Origin: CALJFL01 sp047633055
GTDB lineage: Bacteria > Pseudomonadota > Gammaproteobacteria > Pseudomonadales > Halieaceae
Length of the DNA stretch: 64,000 bases
Assembly: GCA_047633055.1 (NCBI GenBank)
Contig: JBLIEI010000014.1
Location: 11,007 to 75,006, forward strand
Direction: 5' to 3'
A program made the position numbers and the translations under genes. Of this stretch, positions 7,571 to 15,242 are shown one piece after another. Below the pieces are notes generated by a model that worked only from the letters and a program-made list of their open reading frames with translations, did no database searches and was not told where the DNA came from. Each line of letters starts with the position of its first letter. Position 1 is the stretch's first letter.

Positions 7571-9658
7571 ATGAATCTACGGAGACAGTTATTGTTGGTT
7601 AGCCTGCTATTGCTCGCTCTACCCTGGGCCGGTTGTCAGTTTGTGCGTGAAATAGAAGGCACCATGCGCCAGGGACAAGTGCAGTCACTGCAGGCCACCA
7701 CTCAGGCGATAGCCGCCGCCCTGCGCGACCAGCCAACGCTGCTATATCCCGACCCGCGTCGTTCCTCAACACTGCCCGCCAAAGACGGCAGCATTTATGC
7801 CCGTGAGAGTACCGCACCGATTATAGTAGATGGCTACGCCGACGGCTGGGAGCCACGCTATAACACTCGCCTGCGTGCATCCATTGATGAGACTGAGTTT
7901 GCCGTGCAGTACCAGGCTCACACCCGTGACAGCAGGCTTTATCTACTATTTCAGGTAGAAGATCCCAGCGTTATATTTCACAACCCGGGGATTTCACGGG
8001 AGGCCAATGGCGACCGGTTAATACTGCAGACCTGGCTTGCGAACAAGCGCCAGCAATACGTCATCGCCAGTGCAGCGCCAGGCGTGGTACGAGCGCAATT
8101 TGGCGGCCGACGCCACCCCGGGATCAATCCTGCTCGCATTCATGGCGTGTGGCAGGACGCCGCCAATGGCTATACCCTGGAACTGGAAATGCCTCTTTCA
8201 CTCATAGGAGAGCGTCTCGGGTTTTTTATCATCAACGCAAGCAGCGGCAGCGGCAAGATTCTGGGCACAGTTGGCAACATAGATGCCCTGCGCACAGCGG
8301 CGCCCCCCTGGCTAATTCATTCGCCAGCACTGTTACCGGAAGTGCTGCAGCCCTTCGCGCAACTAGGCGGTACCGTCACAGTCTTTGATAGAGGAAACTG
8401 GCAGCTGGCTGAAGCGCAACCGAATCTGGAGGACGCTAACCCGATCGACGGGGATGAGCAGGAAACCTTCTGGCTACTCAAATTACTTTACCGCAGCATT
8501 CTAGCCGAAGAGCCGCTACCCGCGCTGCACCCAACCGACGATACAGGCCAGCGTCAGTCGGTAGAAATTAGCGCGGCTCTGGCTGGCCGCGCTGAAAGTC
8601 GATGGTACGGCAGCCAATCGGGCGGTGCGCGGGCTACCCTATCATCAGCTGCACCCATTATTGACCAAAATATTGTTATTGGTGCTGTGGTCGTACAACA
8701 GAACAGCGAGCAGTACCTTTCTCTGACTGATCGCGCATTCAGCCGACTGCTTGGCTACAGCTTCCTAGCCCTGGTAATCGCCAGTATGGGGCTTTTAGGT
8801 TACGCCACGGTGTTAAGTTGGCGGATAAAGCAGCTGAGTATAGCCGCAGCCAATGTCGTGCAAAGAGATCGATCTGTGGGTAAAAACTTTCCGCGAAGTC
8901 AGGCCAAGGATGAGATTGGTGAACTGTCACGACGTTATGCCGATCTACTGACAGAGCTGGGGGAATACAATGAGTACCTGCGAACGTTAAGTAGCAAACT
9001 ATCGCATGAGTTACGAACCCCCATTGCTGTCATCCAGTCCTCACTGGACAATCTTGAACAATCGCAGGACTCAGCGGGAGAACGGGAAATCTATGTACAA
9101 CGAGCCAGAGAGGGGCTAAGTAGACTTGCAGGGATTTTGACGGCGATGAGTGAGTCTTCGCGAGTAGAAGAAAGCATTTACAGCAGCAACAATACAGCCA
9201 TTGATCTTCAGCCGTTATTAAACGAACTGCAAGCAGCTTACGCTGCCGTCTACCCGACATTCGATATCCGGCTAGATTGCTCGGTTTCTATTGCAGAAAC
9301 TTACGGTTCAGCTGATCTGTTGGTTCAGGCGCTGGACAAGCTGCTGGAGAATGCTGCCTCATTCTCCAAACCCGGCGGCGTCATTACCTTAGAGCTTAAC
9401 GAGAGCGAGCAGAAAAAAGCCTGGTTAATATCGGTAACCAATACCGGCTCCAGCCTGCCTGAAGACATGAAGAATCGCTTGTTTGAACCTATGGTTTCGG
9501 TGCGCAGTTCGGCCAGCACCGAGCAGGTACACCTGGGCTTGGGCTTGCATATCGTGTCGTTGATCTGCGCATCTTTCAATGGATCCGTATTCGCTGAAAA
9601 CCTTGCCGATAGTCAAGGCGTGCGATTTTCTCTAGGCTTACCCAAACATCCTACATAA
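7571..9658 (+). CDS. pdsS: Dedicated sortase system histidine kinase PdsS
   Basis: A 695-aa membrane sensor kinase, partner of the preceding regulator. There is an N-terminal membrane segment at about 7-22, then a large periplasmic region (about 23-392). That region contains a CBM9/DOMON-like beta-sandwich (PIIVDGYADGW, then RLYLLFQVED), a fold that elsewhere binds sugars or haem-type ligands. A second membrane segment lies at about 394-416, followed by a HAMP-like linker, the dimerisation/phosphorylation site His479 (LSHELRTP), and an ATPase domain with DKLLENA (N box) and GLGLHIV (G box). The gene starts four bases after the regulator stop. The ligand is unknown; an envelope glycan or the sorted substrate itself are inferences. 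The end of the gene is followed by 72 bases with no clear terminator before uvrB on the other strand. Confidence 0.92.
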   Translation: MNLRRQLLLVSLLLLALPWAGCQFVREIEGTMRQGQVQSLQATTQAIAAALRDQPTLLYPDPRRSSTLPAKDGSIYARESTAPIIVDGYADGWEPRYNTRLRASIDETEFAVQYQAHTRDSRLYLLFQVEDPSVIFHNPGISREANGDRLILQTWLANKRQQYVIASAAPGVVRAQFGGRRHPGINPARIHGVWQDAANGYTLELEMPLSLIGERLGFFIINASSGSGKILGTVGNIDALRTAAPPWLIHSPALLPEVLQPFAQLGGTVTVFDRGNWQLAEAQPNLEDANPIDGDEQETFWLLKLLYRSILAEEPLPALHPTDDTGQRQSVEISAALAGRAESRWYGSQSGGARATLSSAAPIIDQNIVIGAVVVQQNSEQYLSLTDRAFSRLLGYSFLALVIASMGLLGYATVLSWRIKQLSIAAANVVQRDRSVGKNFPRSQAKDEIGELSRRYADLLTELGEYNEYLRTLSSKLSHELRTPIAVIQSSLDNLEQSQDSAGEREIYVQRAREGLSRLAGILTAMSESSRVEESIYSSNNTAIDLQPLLNELQAAYAAVYPTFDIRLDCSVSIAETYGSADLLVQALDKLLENAASFSKPGGVITLELNESEQKKAWLISVTNTGSSLPEDMKNRLFEPMVSVRSSASTEQVHLGLGLHIVSLICASFNGSVFAENLADSQGVRFSLGLPKHPT

Positions 9659-9730
9659 TAAATCAAGCCACTGACGGTCGTAGTCGTGTCGCTGGCGCAC
9701 AGGTTTAAAATAGTCACCACTATGACACTG

Positions 9731-11749
9731 TTAGGCAATAAAAGCCTGCTGCTTGATTTCCGTTAACTGATCGCGAAGGTTTGCGGCCTGCTCAAATTCC
9801 AAATTCTTGGCATGCTCGTGCATCTGTCGCTCCAGTTGTTGCATTTTACGCGCCAGCGCCGCTGGCGATAATCTGGCAAGTTCCGCTGCATAACTCGCTC
9901 GCTCCTCCGCGACCCTCCTGCCCTTGGCATTGGCTTTGGTCGGCATGCGCCTGGAGCCCTCCATAATATCCTGCACCGATTTCACTACCCCTCTGGGGAT
10001 AATGCCATGCTCGGCATTGTGGGCCAGTTGCTTGTTCCTCCGGCGGGTGGTCTCTGCGATGGCGCGCTCCATCGAACCGGTCATCTTATCTGCGTATAAA
10101 ATAGCCCGACCATTAATGTGGCGAGCCGCGCGGCCAATCGTCTGAATGAGGGAGCGATCAGAACGCAGGAAACCCTCCTTGTCCGCGTCGAGTATCGCCA
10201 CCAACGACACCTCGGGCATATCGAGCCCCTCTCGCAAGAGATTAATACCCACCAACACATCAAACTCTCCGAGTCGAAGATCGCGGATGATTTCCACCCG
10301 CTCCACGGTATCGATATCAGAGTGCAAATAGCGGACCCGCACGCCGTTATCACTGAGGTATTCAGTGAGATCCTCAGACATTCGCTTGGTCAGGGTGGTC
10401 ACAATAACCCGCTCATCACGCGCGACCGTCACCGCGATCTGTAGCATGAGATCGTCTACTTGATTGATCGCAGGTAAAACTTCTATATCAGGATCGACAA
10501 GGCCCGTAGGTCTTACTAACTGCTCTACCGTGCGCCCGGCATGCTCCTTTTCATACTTCCCCGGGGTAGCTGAAACGTAAATTGCCTGAGGCGCAAGTCG
10601 CTCCCACTCCTCAAATTTCAGGGGTCGATTGTCCAGCGCTGAAGGTAACCGAAAACCGTACTCCACCAAGGTTTCCTTGCGTGAGCGATCGCCTTTGAAC
10701 ATTGCACCGATCTGGGGAATACTGGCGTGCGATTCGTCAACGATCACCAGCGCGTTGTCTGGCAGGTACTCGAACAGCGTGGGTGGCGGCTCGCCGGACG
10801 CCCGACCAGACAGGTAGCGGGAGTAGTTTTCAATGCCCTGGCAGTAACCCAACTCGCGGATCATCTCTAGATCATACAGGGTGCGCTGCTGCAGACGCTG
10901 GGCTTCAACCAGCTTTTCGTGCTCCTTCAGCTGCTTCAAACGGACCTTCAACTCGGCCTCGATATGCTCAACCGCACCCAACATAACGTCCTTACCAGTG
11001 ACGTAATGACTCTTTGGGAAGATCGTCACACGGGGCACCCTGGCCTCGACTGCACCCGTCAGAGGATCGAACAACGAGAGGCTTTCAATTTCTTCGTCAA
11101 ACAATTCAACGCGAATCGCCTCGTATTCCGAATCGGCAGGGAAAATATCGATCACATCTCCCCGAACACGATAGGTTCCGCGCTGGAAATCCACATCGTT
11201 GCGGGTGTATTGCAGCTCAGCAAGGTGTCTAAGCACTCCGCGCTGATCAATCACTTCACCCCGGGAGAGATGCATCACCATTTTAAAATAGGCTTCGGGG
11301 TCACCCAGACCATAAATCGCCGATACCGTGGCGACTACCAGGCAATCTTCTCGTTCCAGCAGGGCCTTGGTCGCCGATAGACGCATCTGCTCGATATGCT
11401 CGTTGACCGAGGCATCCTTCTCAATAAAGGTGTCTGAGGAAGGCACGTAGGCCTCAGGCTGAAAATAATCGTAATAAGAGACGAAGTATTCCACGGCATT
11501 GTTGGGGAAAAACTCCTTGAACTCGCCGTAGAGCTGGGCCGCCAAGGTCTTGTTGTGGGCCATGATAATGGTCGGCCGCTGCAGCTTCTCAATCACTTTG
11601 GCCACGGTGAAGGTTTTACCGGATCCGGTAACCCCGAGTAGAATTTGCGAGGCCAAACCGGCCTGCACCCCTTCCACAAGCTGTTTTATAGCCTCTGGTT
11701 GGTCACCGGCGGGTTCAAAACTGGATTTCACTTGAAAAGGGCGGGTCAT
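9731..11749 (-). CDS. uvrB: Excinuclease ABC subunit B
   Basis: UvrB is the damage-verifying helicase-like subunit of nucleotide excision repair; it is loaded by UvrA and then recruits UvrC. From the chosen ATG (MTRPFQVKSS) it is 672 aa, equal to E. coli (673). Visible are Walker A GVTGSGKTF, the YYDYFQPEAYVP segment of the beta-hairpin used to probe DNA, the DEAD-like helicase motifs (VIVDESHASIPQ), motif VI QTIGRAARH and the C-terminal UVR domain (LEFEQAANLRDQL) that contacts UvrC. An upstream ATG nine codons earlier is possible, but GGAG is close to the chosen start. In pseudomonads uvrB also sits near the wbpM end of the O-antigen locus; here the island and accessory genes lie between them. 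Confidence 0.97.
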   Translation of the reverse strand: MTRPFQVKSSFEPAGDQPEAIKQLVEGVQAGLASQILLGVTGSGKTFTVAKVIEKLQRPTIIMAHNKTLAAQLYGEFKEFFPNNAVEYFVSYYDYFQPEAYVPSSDTFIEKDASVNEHIEQMRLSATKALLEREDCLVVATVSAIYGLGDPEAYFKMVMHLSRGEVIDQRGVLRHLAELQYTRNDVDFQRGTYRVRGDVIDIFPADSEYEAIRVELFDEEIESLSLFDPLTGAVEARVPRVTIFPKSHYVTGKDVMLGAVEHIEAELKVRLKQLKEHEKLVEAQRLQQRTLYDLEMIRELGYCQGIENYSRYLSGRASGEPPPTLFEYLPDNALVIVDESHASIPQIGAMFKGDRSRKETLVEYGFRLPSALDNRPLKFEEWERLAPQAIYVSATPGKYEKEHAGRTVEQLVRPTGLVDPDIEVLPAINQVDDLMLQIAVTVARDERVIVTTLTKRMSEDLTEYLSDNGVRVRYLHSDIDTVERVEIIRDLRLGEFDVLVGINLLREGLDMPEVSLVAILDADKEGFLRSDRSLIQTIGRAARHINGRAILYADKMTGSMERAIAETTRRRNKQLAHNAEHGIIPRGVVKSVQDIMEGSRRMPTKANAKGRRVAEERASYAAELARLSPAALARKMQQLERQMHEHAKNLEFEQAANLRDQLTEIKQQAFIA

Positions 11750-11916
11750 ACAACTCCGGCGGGTGTGCGGGGTCAAAACAGCCCTGCATTATCATCTACA
11801 TACGCAAGAATTGCAGCCTGTAGATCGCTCTGAAGGTGATTATGTAATATTCCCGATTTAGCGGTTGACCGAACCCACCGTCGACATTAATATACGCGGC
11901 CTCAGGTTATTACCAT

Positions 11917-11992
11917 TCCGCTTTAGCTCAGTTGGTAGAGCAATTGACTGTTAATCAATGGGTCGCTGGTTCGAGCCCAGCAAGCGGAGCCA
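11917..11992 (+). tRNA. tRNA-Asn (GTT)
   Basis: A full 76-nt cloverleaf ending in an encoded CCA. The acceptor stem is TCCGCTT paired with AAGCGGA. The anticodon stem is ATTGA (11943-11947) with TCAAT (11955-11959), with loop CTGTTAA and anticodon GTT at 11950-11952. The TΨC arm contains GGTTCGAGCCC. The 3' part from 11947 on is the left attachment copy of the integrated island, which therefore keeps the tRNA intact. Confidence 0.98.
11947..11992 (+). repeat. attL: 46-bp tRNA-Asn 3' direct repeat
   Basis: The sequence from the last base of the anticodon stem to the CCA end is repeated exactly at 22814-22859. It is the left boundary of the island and lies inside the intact tRNA gene. The identity stops sharply on both sides (G at 11946 versus A at 22813; G at 11993 versus T at 22860). 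Confidence 0.95.
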
Positions 11993-11997
11993 GATAC

Positions 11998-12032
11998 AAC
12001 CCCCGTAAACGTTAAGTTTCGGGGGTTTTTTT
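11998..12032 (+). terminator. Terminator after tRNA-Asn, supplied by the island
   Basis: An 8-bp stem AACCCCCG (11998-12005) pairs with CGGGGGTT (12020-12027), followed by a T run. It lies inside the left end of the island, so it replaces the original chromosomal terminator, which is now at 22881-22906. The island thus restores termination of the tRNA transcript. Confidence 0.9.
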
Positions 12033-12064
12033 ATGCCAAAAATAACGCAATAAATCCAAAAATA

Positions 12065-12079
12065 GTCCTATATTAGGAC
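12065..12079. promoter_or_regulatory. Palindrome upstream of the integrase, possible operator
   Basis: GTCCTA-TAT-TAGGAC is a perfect 6+6 inverted repeat with a 3-base spacer, 25 bases before a TATACT -10-like hexamer at 12105-12110. A second palindrome, GGCAGTT-CGA-AACTGCC, lies at 12173-12189. These are candidate binding sites for a regulator or for integration factors in the 273-bp gap before the integrase. No promoter could be fixed with certainty. Confidence 0.45.
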
Positions 12080-12185
12080 ACTAGCAATTGTTTTTAGTTG
12101 CGGCTATACTTTGTGGATCGCGTACCGGAACGCAACAAGATGCAAACCGACGCAATGGGGTGAAAAGTCCAAGGCAGTTCGAAAC

Positions 12186-12210
12186 TGCCGCAACTATTGC
12201 CGCAACTATT
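12186..12210 (+). repeat. Left integrase arm-type repeat pair
   Basis: Two tandem copies of a TGCCGCAACTATT-type unit with a 12-base period lie about 195 bases inside attL. The same 25-bp block occurs at 22743-22767 with one mismatch, about 45 bases inside attR. Both are followed by an ACCCAATGA word. Repeats shared only by the two ends of an integrated element are typical of arm-type sites for tyrosine integrases. Confidence 0.7.
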
Positions 12211-12265
12211 TTGACCCAATGACTAAAATGTTGCGAACCAATGATCGTATTTTCAAGGGCAATGC

Positions 12266-13579
12266 ATGGCAATTCCAGAGGAAAGGACGTTCTCGAACGA
12301 TACGCGGCTCCAATCGATCAAATGGCCTGGCGGATGCCGAGAGCCAAGACTCGATTTTGTCGACACACAAGAGGCTGGCCTCCGGTTCCGGATCACCCCC
12401 AAGGGAAAGCGCACTTTCGTCTATCGCTACTTTCCGAACGGCAGCAAGACCGGCAAACAGGTAACCTTGGGCACCTACCCCGCATACACCCTCAAGGAGG
12501 CGCGGGAACAGGTTCGGCAATTACGGAAGTCACGGGAAAGCGGAATCGACCCAAAGGTCGCCCTTGCCGACCAAAAACGGGCAGCGGCCGAAGCTGCTAC
12601 CCCTGCCGAGGGTCGCTCGGCGCACTACACTGTGAACGCCCTTTGCAGGGAGTGGCTCGACGATGTGCAAAATACAAAATCGAATAACACCTATAAGCAA
12701 TATAAACACGTGGTTGAAAACTGGATAAAGCCCGAGCTCGGCACTATCGCAGTTGCAAACGTTGGGCGGGACGATATCGCCAATATGCGACAGGCAATCC
12801 TAAGCAAGCGACATCGAAAAACAGGAAAGCCTCTAAACACACTCGCAAACAGATTGCAGGCGATCACGCGGGCCATGTTCAATTGGTGTATCGAAAACCG
12901 GAGCCAGAAAAGTGGGATCGAACTCAATCCGGTTAATGGCCGCCAGAAATGGGGGGGCAAAGAAAATCCGCTTCGGCTGACCCTCCCCCCGCTAACGATC
13001 GACGCGGTTGCAAAAATCATCTACTACGCCCGAGAGTCAAAGGCCAGCGACGCTATCCGGCTTTGTATCGAACTATGCTGGCGGATTGGACTTAGGCCGA
13101 CTGAGGCCCGCACCGCCAAAAAGGGCGACTTTGATTTAAAGGCAAATATCTGGACGATACCCAAAACAAAAAACGGTATTCCCCTTCGTGTGATGTTGCC
13201 CAGCCAGGTCGCAAAGATAATCAAGAACTATCTCGACACGCACAAATTCAATAAGTCCGACTCCATTTTCCGGAAATCCAGGGGGACAGGCCCTATGGAC
13301 GCAAAACGAATCCAAAAAGTAATGACCGCGCTTCACGACAACGAGCTATATGGCGGGAAAATGCACATCTCGCGACACGCCTTTATGTCATGGGCGAAAG
13401 CGAACAAGATCGGGCTCGACGTCCGCAACCGACTTACAAACCACGTCGACCGAAGCATCGATGCCACATACTCCCATGCAGACCTCGACGACGAGGCTCG
13501 CGAAGCATGGCATCGATATAGCAATGAGATCGAGCGCGAGATAAAGAAACTGCAAAAGAATTCGCCTAAAAAGCGATAA
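12266..13579 (+). CDS. int: Tyrosine integrase, P4-like
   Basis: A site-specific recombinase, 437 aa, that would integrate and excise the island at tRNA-Asn. The N-terminal arm-binding domain (about 1-95) has the DUF4102-type pattern GLRFRITPKGKRTFVYRY and LGTYPAYTLKEAR. A core-binding SAM-like domain follows at about 110-205. The catalytic domain shows the first Arg in RIGLRPTEA, the HxxR box in HISRHAF, a late His in LTNHVD and the nucleophilic Tyr in DATYSH. It sits next to attL and reads into the island, as in P4-type elements and satellites. A G/C-rich hairpin follows the stop. No frameshift is seen, so it is probably active. Confidence 0.95.
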   Translation: MAIPEERTFSNDTRLQSIKWPGGCREPRLDFVDTQEAGLRFRITPKGKRTFVYRYFPNGSKTGKQVTLGTYPAYTLKEAREQVRQLRKSRESGIDPKVALADQKRAAAEAATPAEGRSAHYTVNALCREWLDDVQNTKSNNTYKQYKHVVENWIKPELGTIAVANVGRDDIANMRQAILSKRHRKTGKPLNTLANRLQAITRAMFNWCIENRSQKSGIELNPVNGRQKWGGKENPLRLTLPPLTIDAVAKIIYYARESKASDAIRLCIELCWRIGLRPTEARTAKKGDFDLKANIWTIPKTKNGIPLRVMLPSQVAKIIKNYLDTHKFNKSDSIFRKSRGTGPMDAKRIQKVMTALHDNELYGGKMHISRHAFMSWAKANKIGLDVRNRLTNHVDRSIDATYSHADLDDEAREAWHRYSNEIEREIKKLQKNSPKKR

Positions 13580-13583
13580 AATC

Positions 13584-13613
13584 GGGGGTGAAGGTGAACC
13601 ACCACCAACCCCC
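13584..13613 (+). other. Hairpin after the integrase gene
   Basis: GGGGGT (13584-13589) pairs with ACCCCC (13608-13613), and an inner GGTG can pair with CACC. There is no T run, so this is a weak terminator at best or an RNA-stability element between int and the following genes. Confidence 0.4.
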
Positions 13614-13648
13614 CCTAATCAAAGTACGACTAAAAAGGTAATCGTAAA

Positions 13649-13903
13649 ATGACTGATAACAATTCTACTACTAACAACAGCAATACGCCCTCTGCCAGGT
13701 CTGCCGGAGAAATCTGCAACCTGGCGGCCTCACTTGGCGCCCTGTGCGACGACGCACTCGACAACCCCCAGCAGGTAACGTCCGCCCAGCTCGTCGCCAT
13801 GAAAGCCCTGGCGGGCAATATTGGCGCGCTTGCCGATCATATTGGCGGGGGTGGGTATCGAACCGATGCGCTCGAATGGATGGGGGTGAACCCAAATGCC
13901 TAG
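13649..13903 (+). CDS. Small unknown island protein
   Basis: An 84-aa acidic protein of unknown family. The first 15 residues are rich in Asn, Thr and Ser and likely disordered. The rest is alanine/leucine-rich and predicted helical (SAGEICNLAASLGALCDDAL, SAQLVAMKALAGNIGALADH), ending in a glycine-rich turn. No known motif is visible. AAGG precedes the ATG by about 10 bases. Its last eight bases overlap the next gene, so the two are probably coupled. It lies in the slot where satellites carry small regulators, but no function can be assigned. Confidence 0.7.
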   Translation: MTDNNSTTNNSNTPSARSAGEICNLAASLGALCDDALDNPQQVTSAQLVAMKALAGNIGALADHIGGGGYRTDALEWMGVNPNA

Positions 13904-14894
13904 CTTGCCTCGCCCTAATGTGGCGCAGCCAGAGTATACCCTCGACGAGTATACCCACTACTGCGGTCTTCATCGGGATACGGTTGACCGCCAAATAGAC
14001 GGGGGCGAGCTTCGGCTTGCCTCTCCCTGTCCTGACAGAACACCTGGTAGACGCGGCTGTAAATCGATCGGGATATCGCTCGAAACTATGGATCGCAAAG
14101 CGCGGGCACTATTGGGAATGATACTTGAGCGCCGACTTGCCCATTCAGAGGTAACGATCAACGAGGCCAACGGACTGCTGCGCAAAGAGCTACTGCGCGA
14201 AAAGCTACTACTGCGCAAAAAGTTACCGCCGCGCGAAAGGATACGGCGCGGAGGCCCCCCTAAATCCCCCAAGCTGTTGAGCCTACCCCGATCAGAGCCG
14301 CCCGAATACCTGTATGAAAGCGATATAACTCGCGACTTCAATTTGTGCCGAGGAGGTTTCCAGACACCGGAAACTAAATACGAGCATGCAGCGTGGAAAC
14401 GTTATTTTTATCAAGACCTGGACGGTCGCGAATATTTGCTCTGCCGTATCACTGCGGAGTTTGTCGAGGGAAAATTTTCGGGCGAAACATTGACGGTAGA
14501 TGTTGTCGGCTCAGGCGACGTTATTCCATCGGAGCAATTCGAGGGTCGCCCCGCCACCCCGGCACAAGAATCCGCACCGGCAACTATAGAGCCTTTTGTT
14601 AGCCCCCAGAGAGGCAACCCGTTAACAAATGCGATCGTTCAATTTGGTAACAATCTATTCAAGGAATCTAAAGAGGGCGAAACTCCAGGGTGGGGGGCTG
14701 TTCTACGCGCAATGCTCGACGAAGAAGGCAGAGAAGCTATGACGGAACTCGAATGCAAATACGACAAAGATACTAACGAGTTTTTCTATACGGACAGCAA
14801 CGGCAAGAAAGAACGGGTAAGCAAAAGTACGGCGAGAGGGCGATACAACAGGAGGCGAAGAAAAGCCAATAAGGATGCAATAACGACCGATTAA
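13896..14894 (+). CDS. Unknown island protein with N-terminal HTH-like segment
   Basis: A 332-aa protein I do not recognise. Residues about 15-50 (YTLDEYTHYCGLHRDTVDRQIDGGEL) look like a helix-turn-helix of the HTH_17/MerR type. Residues about 90-120 are a basic, leucine-rich repeat (units of LLRKE/LLREK/LLRKK), probably a charged helix. The middle contains an aromatic-rich segment (YEHAAWKRYFYQDLDGREYLLCRI), and the end is very basic (RGRYNRRRRKAN), suggesting nucleic-acid binding. It overlaps the preceding small gene by eight bases. A role in DNA binding or replication control is inference. Confidence 0.75.
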   Translation: MPSLPRPNVAQPEYTLDEYTHYCGLHRDTVDRQIDGGELRLASPCPDRTPGRRGCKSIGISLETMDRKARALLGMILERRLAHSEVTINEANGLLRKELLREKLLLRKKLPPRERIRRGGPPKSPKLLSLPRSEPPEYLYESDITRDFNLCRGGFQTPETKYEHAAWKRYFYQDLDGREYLLCRITAEFVEGKFSGETLTVDVVGSGDVIPSEQFEGRPATPAQESAPATIEPFVSPQRGNPLTNAIVQFGNNLFKESKEGETPGWGAVLRAMLDEEGREAMTELECKYDKDTNEFFYTDSNGKKERVSKSTARGRYNRRRRKANKDAITTD

Positions 14895-14996
14895 CAGAAA
14901 GATAGCCATTAGCGCGCAGTAGCCCGTTTTTTGCGCGCGGGTTCGCCCTGCGCCTTATACCTTGCAAACATTCCAATCAAAAGCAAGGTATACAAA

Positions 14997-15242
14997 ATGG
15001 GCGCCACCACCCAAACAACGCTCCAGCAACTCGCCACGGAGTGCCACGTTTCGCTCCGAAAACTCCAGCTTGATGTAAAAAGTGGGATCCTAGAGATAAC
15101 CCGCGTCGGGCGGACGCCGTTCGTTACAGAAGAGCAAAAAGAAATCTACTTTTTACGCAACCGCGTTGCGAATAGCCCACGAACGTATGCCGAGGAACGA
15201 GAGCTCGAGCGCCTAGGTTTCCGAGCTAAACCGAATGAATAA
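14997..15242 (+). CDS. Small HTH protein, excisionase/AlpA-like
   Basis: An 81-aa protein with an N-terminal MerR/excisionase-like DNA-binding segment (TLQQLATECHVSLRKLQLDVKSGIL, then a wing-like RVGRTPFV) and a charged C-terminal helix. The chosen ATG at 14997 has AAGG eight bases upstream; a longer reading from 14931 adds a poor leader and is rejected. Its end overlaps the replication gene by eight bases. In P4-like and satellite elements a small AlpA-type protein between int and rep activates int and excision; that role is inferred from fold and position. Confidence 0.7.
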   Translation: MGATTQTTLQQLATECHVSLRKLQLDVKSGILEITRVGRTPFVTEEQKEIYFLRNRVANSPRTYAEERELERLGFRAKPNE

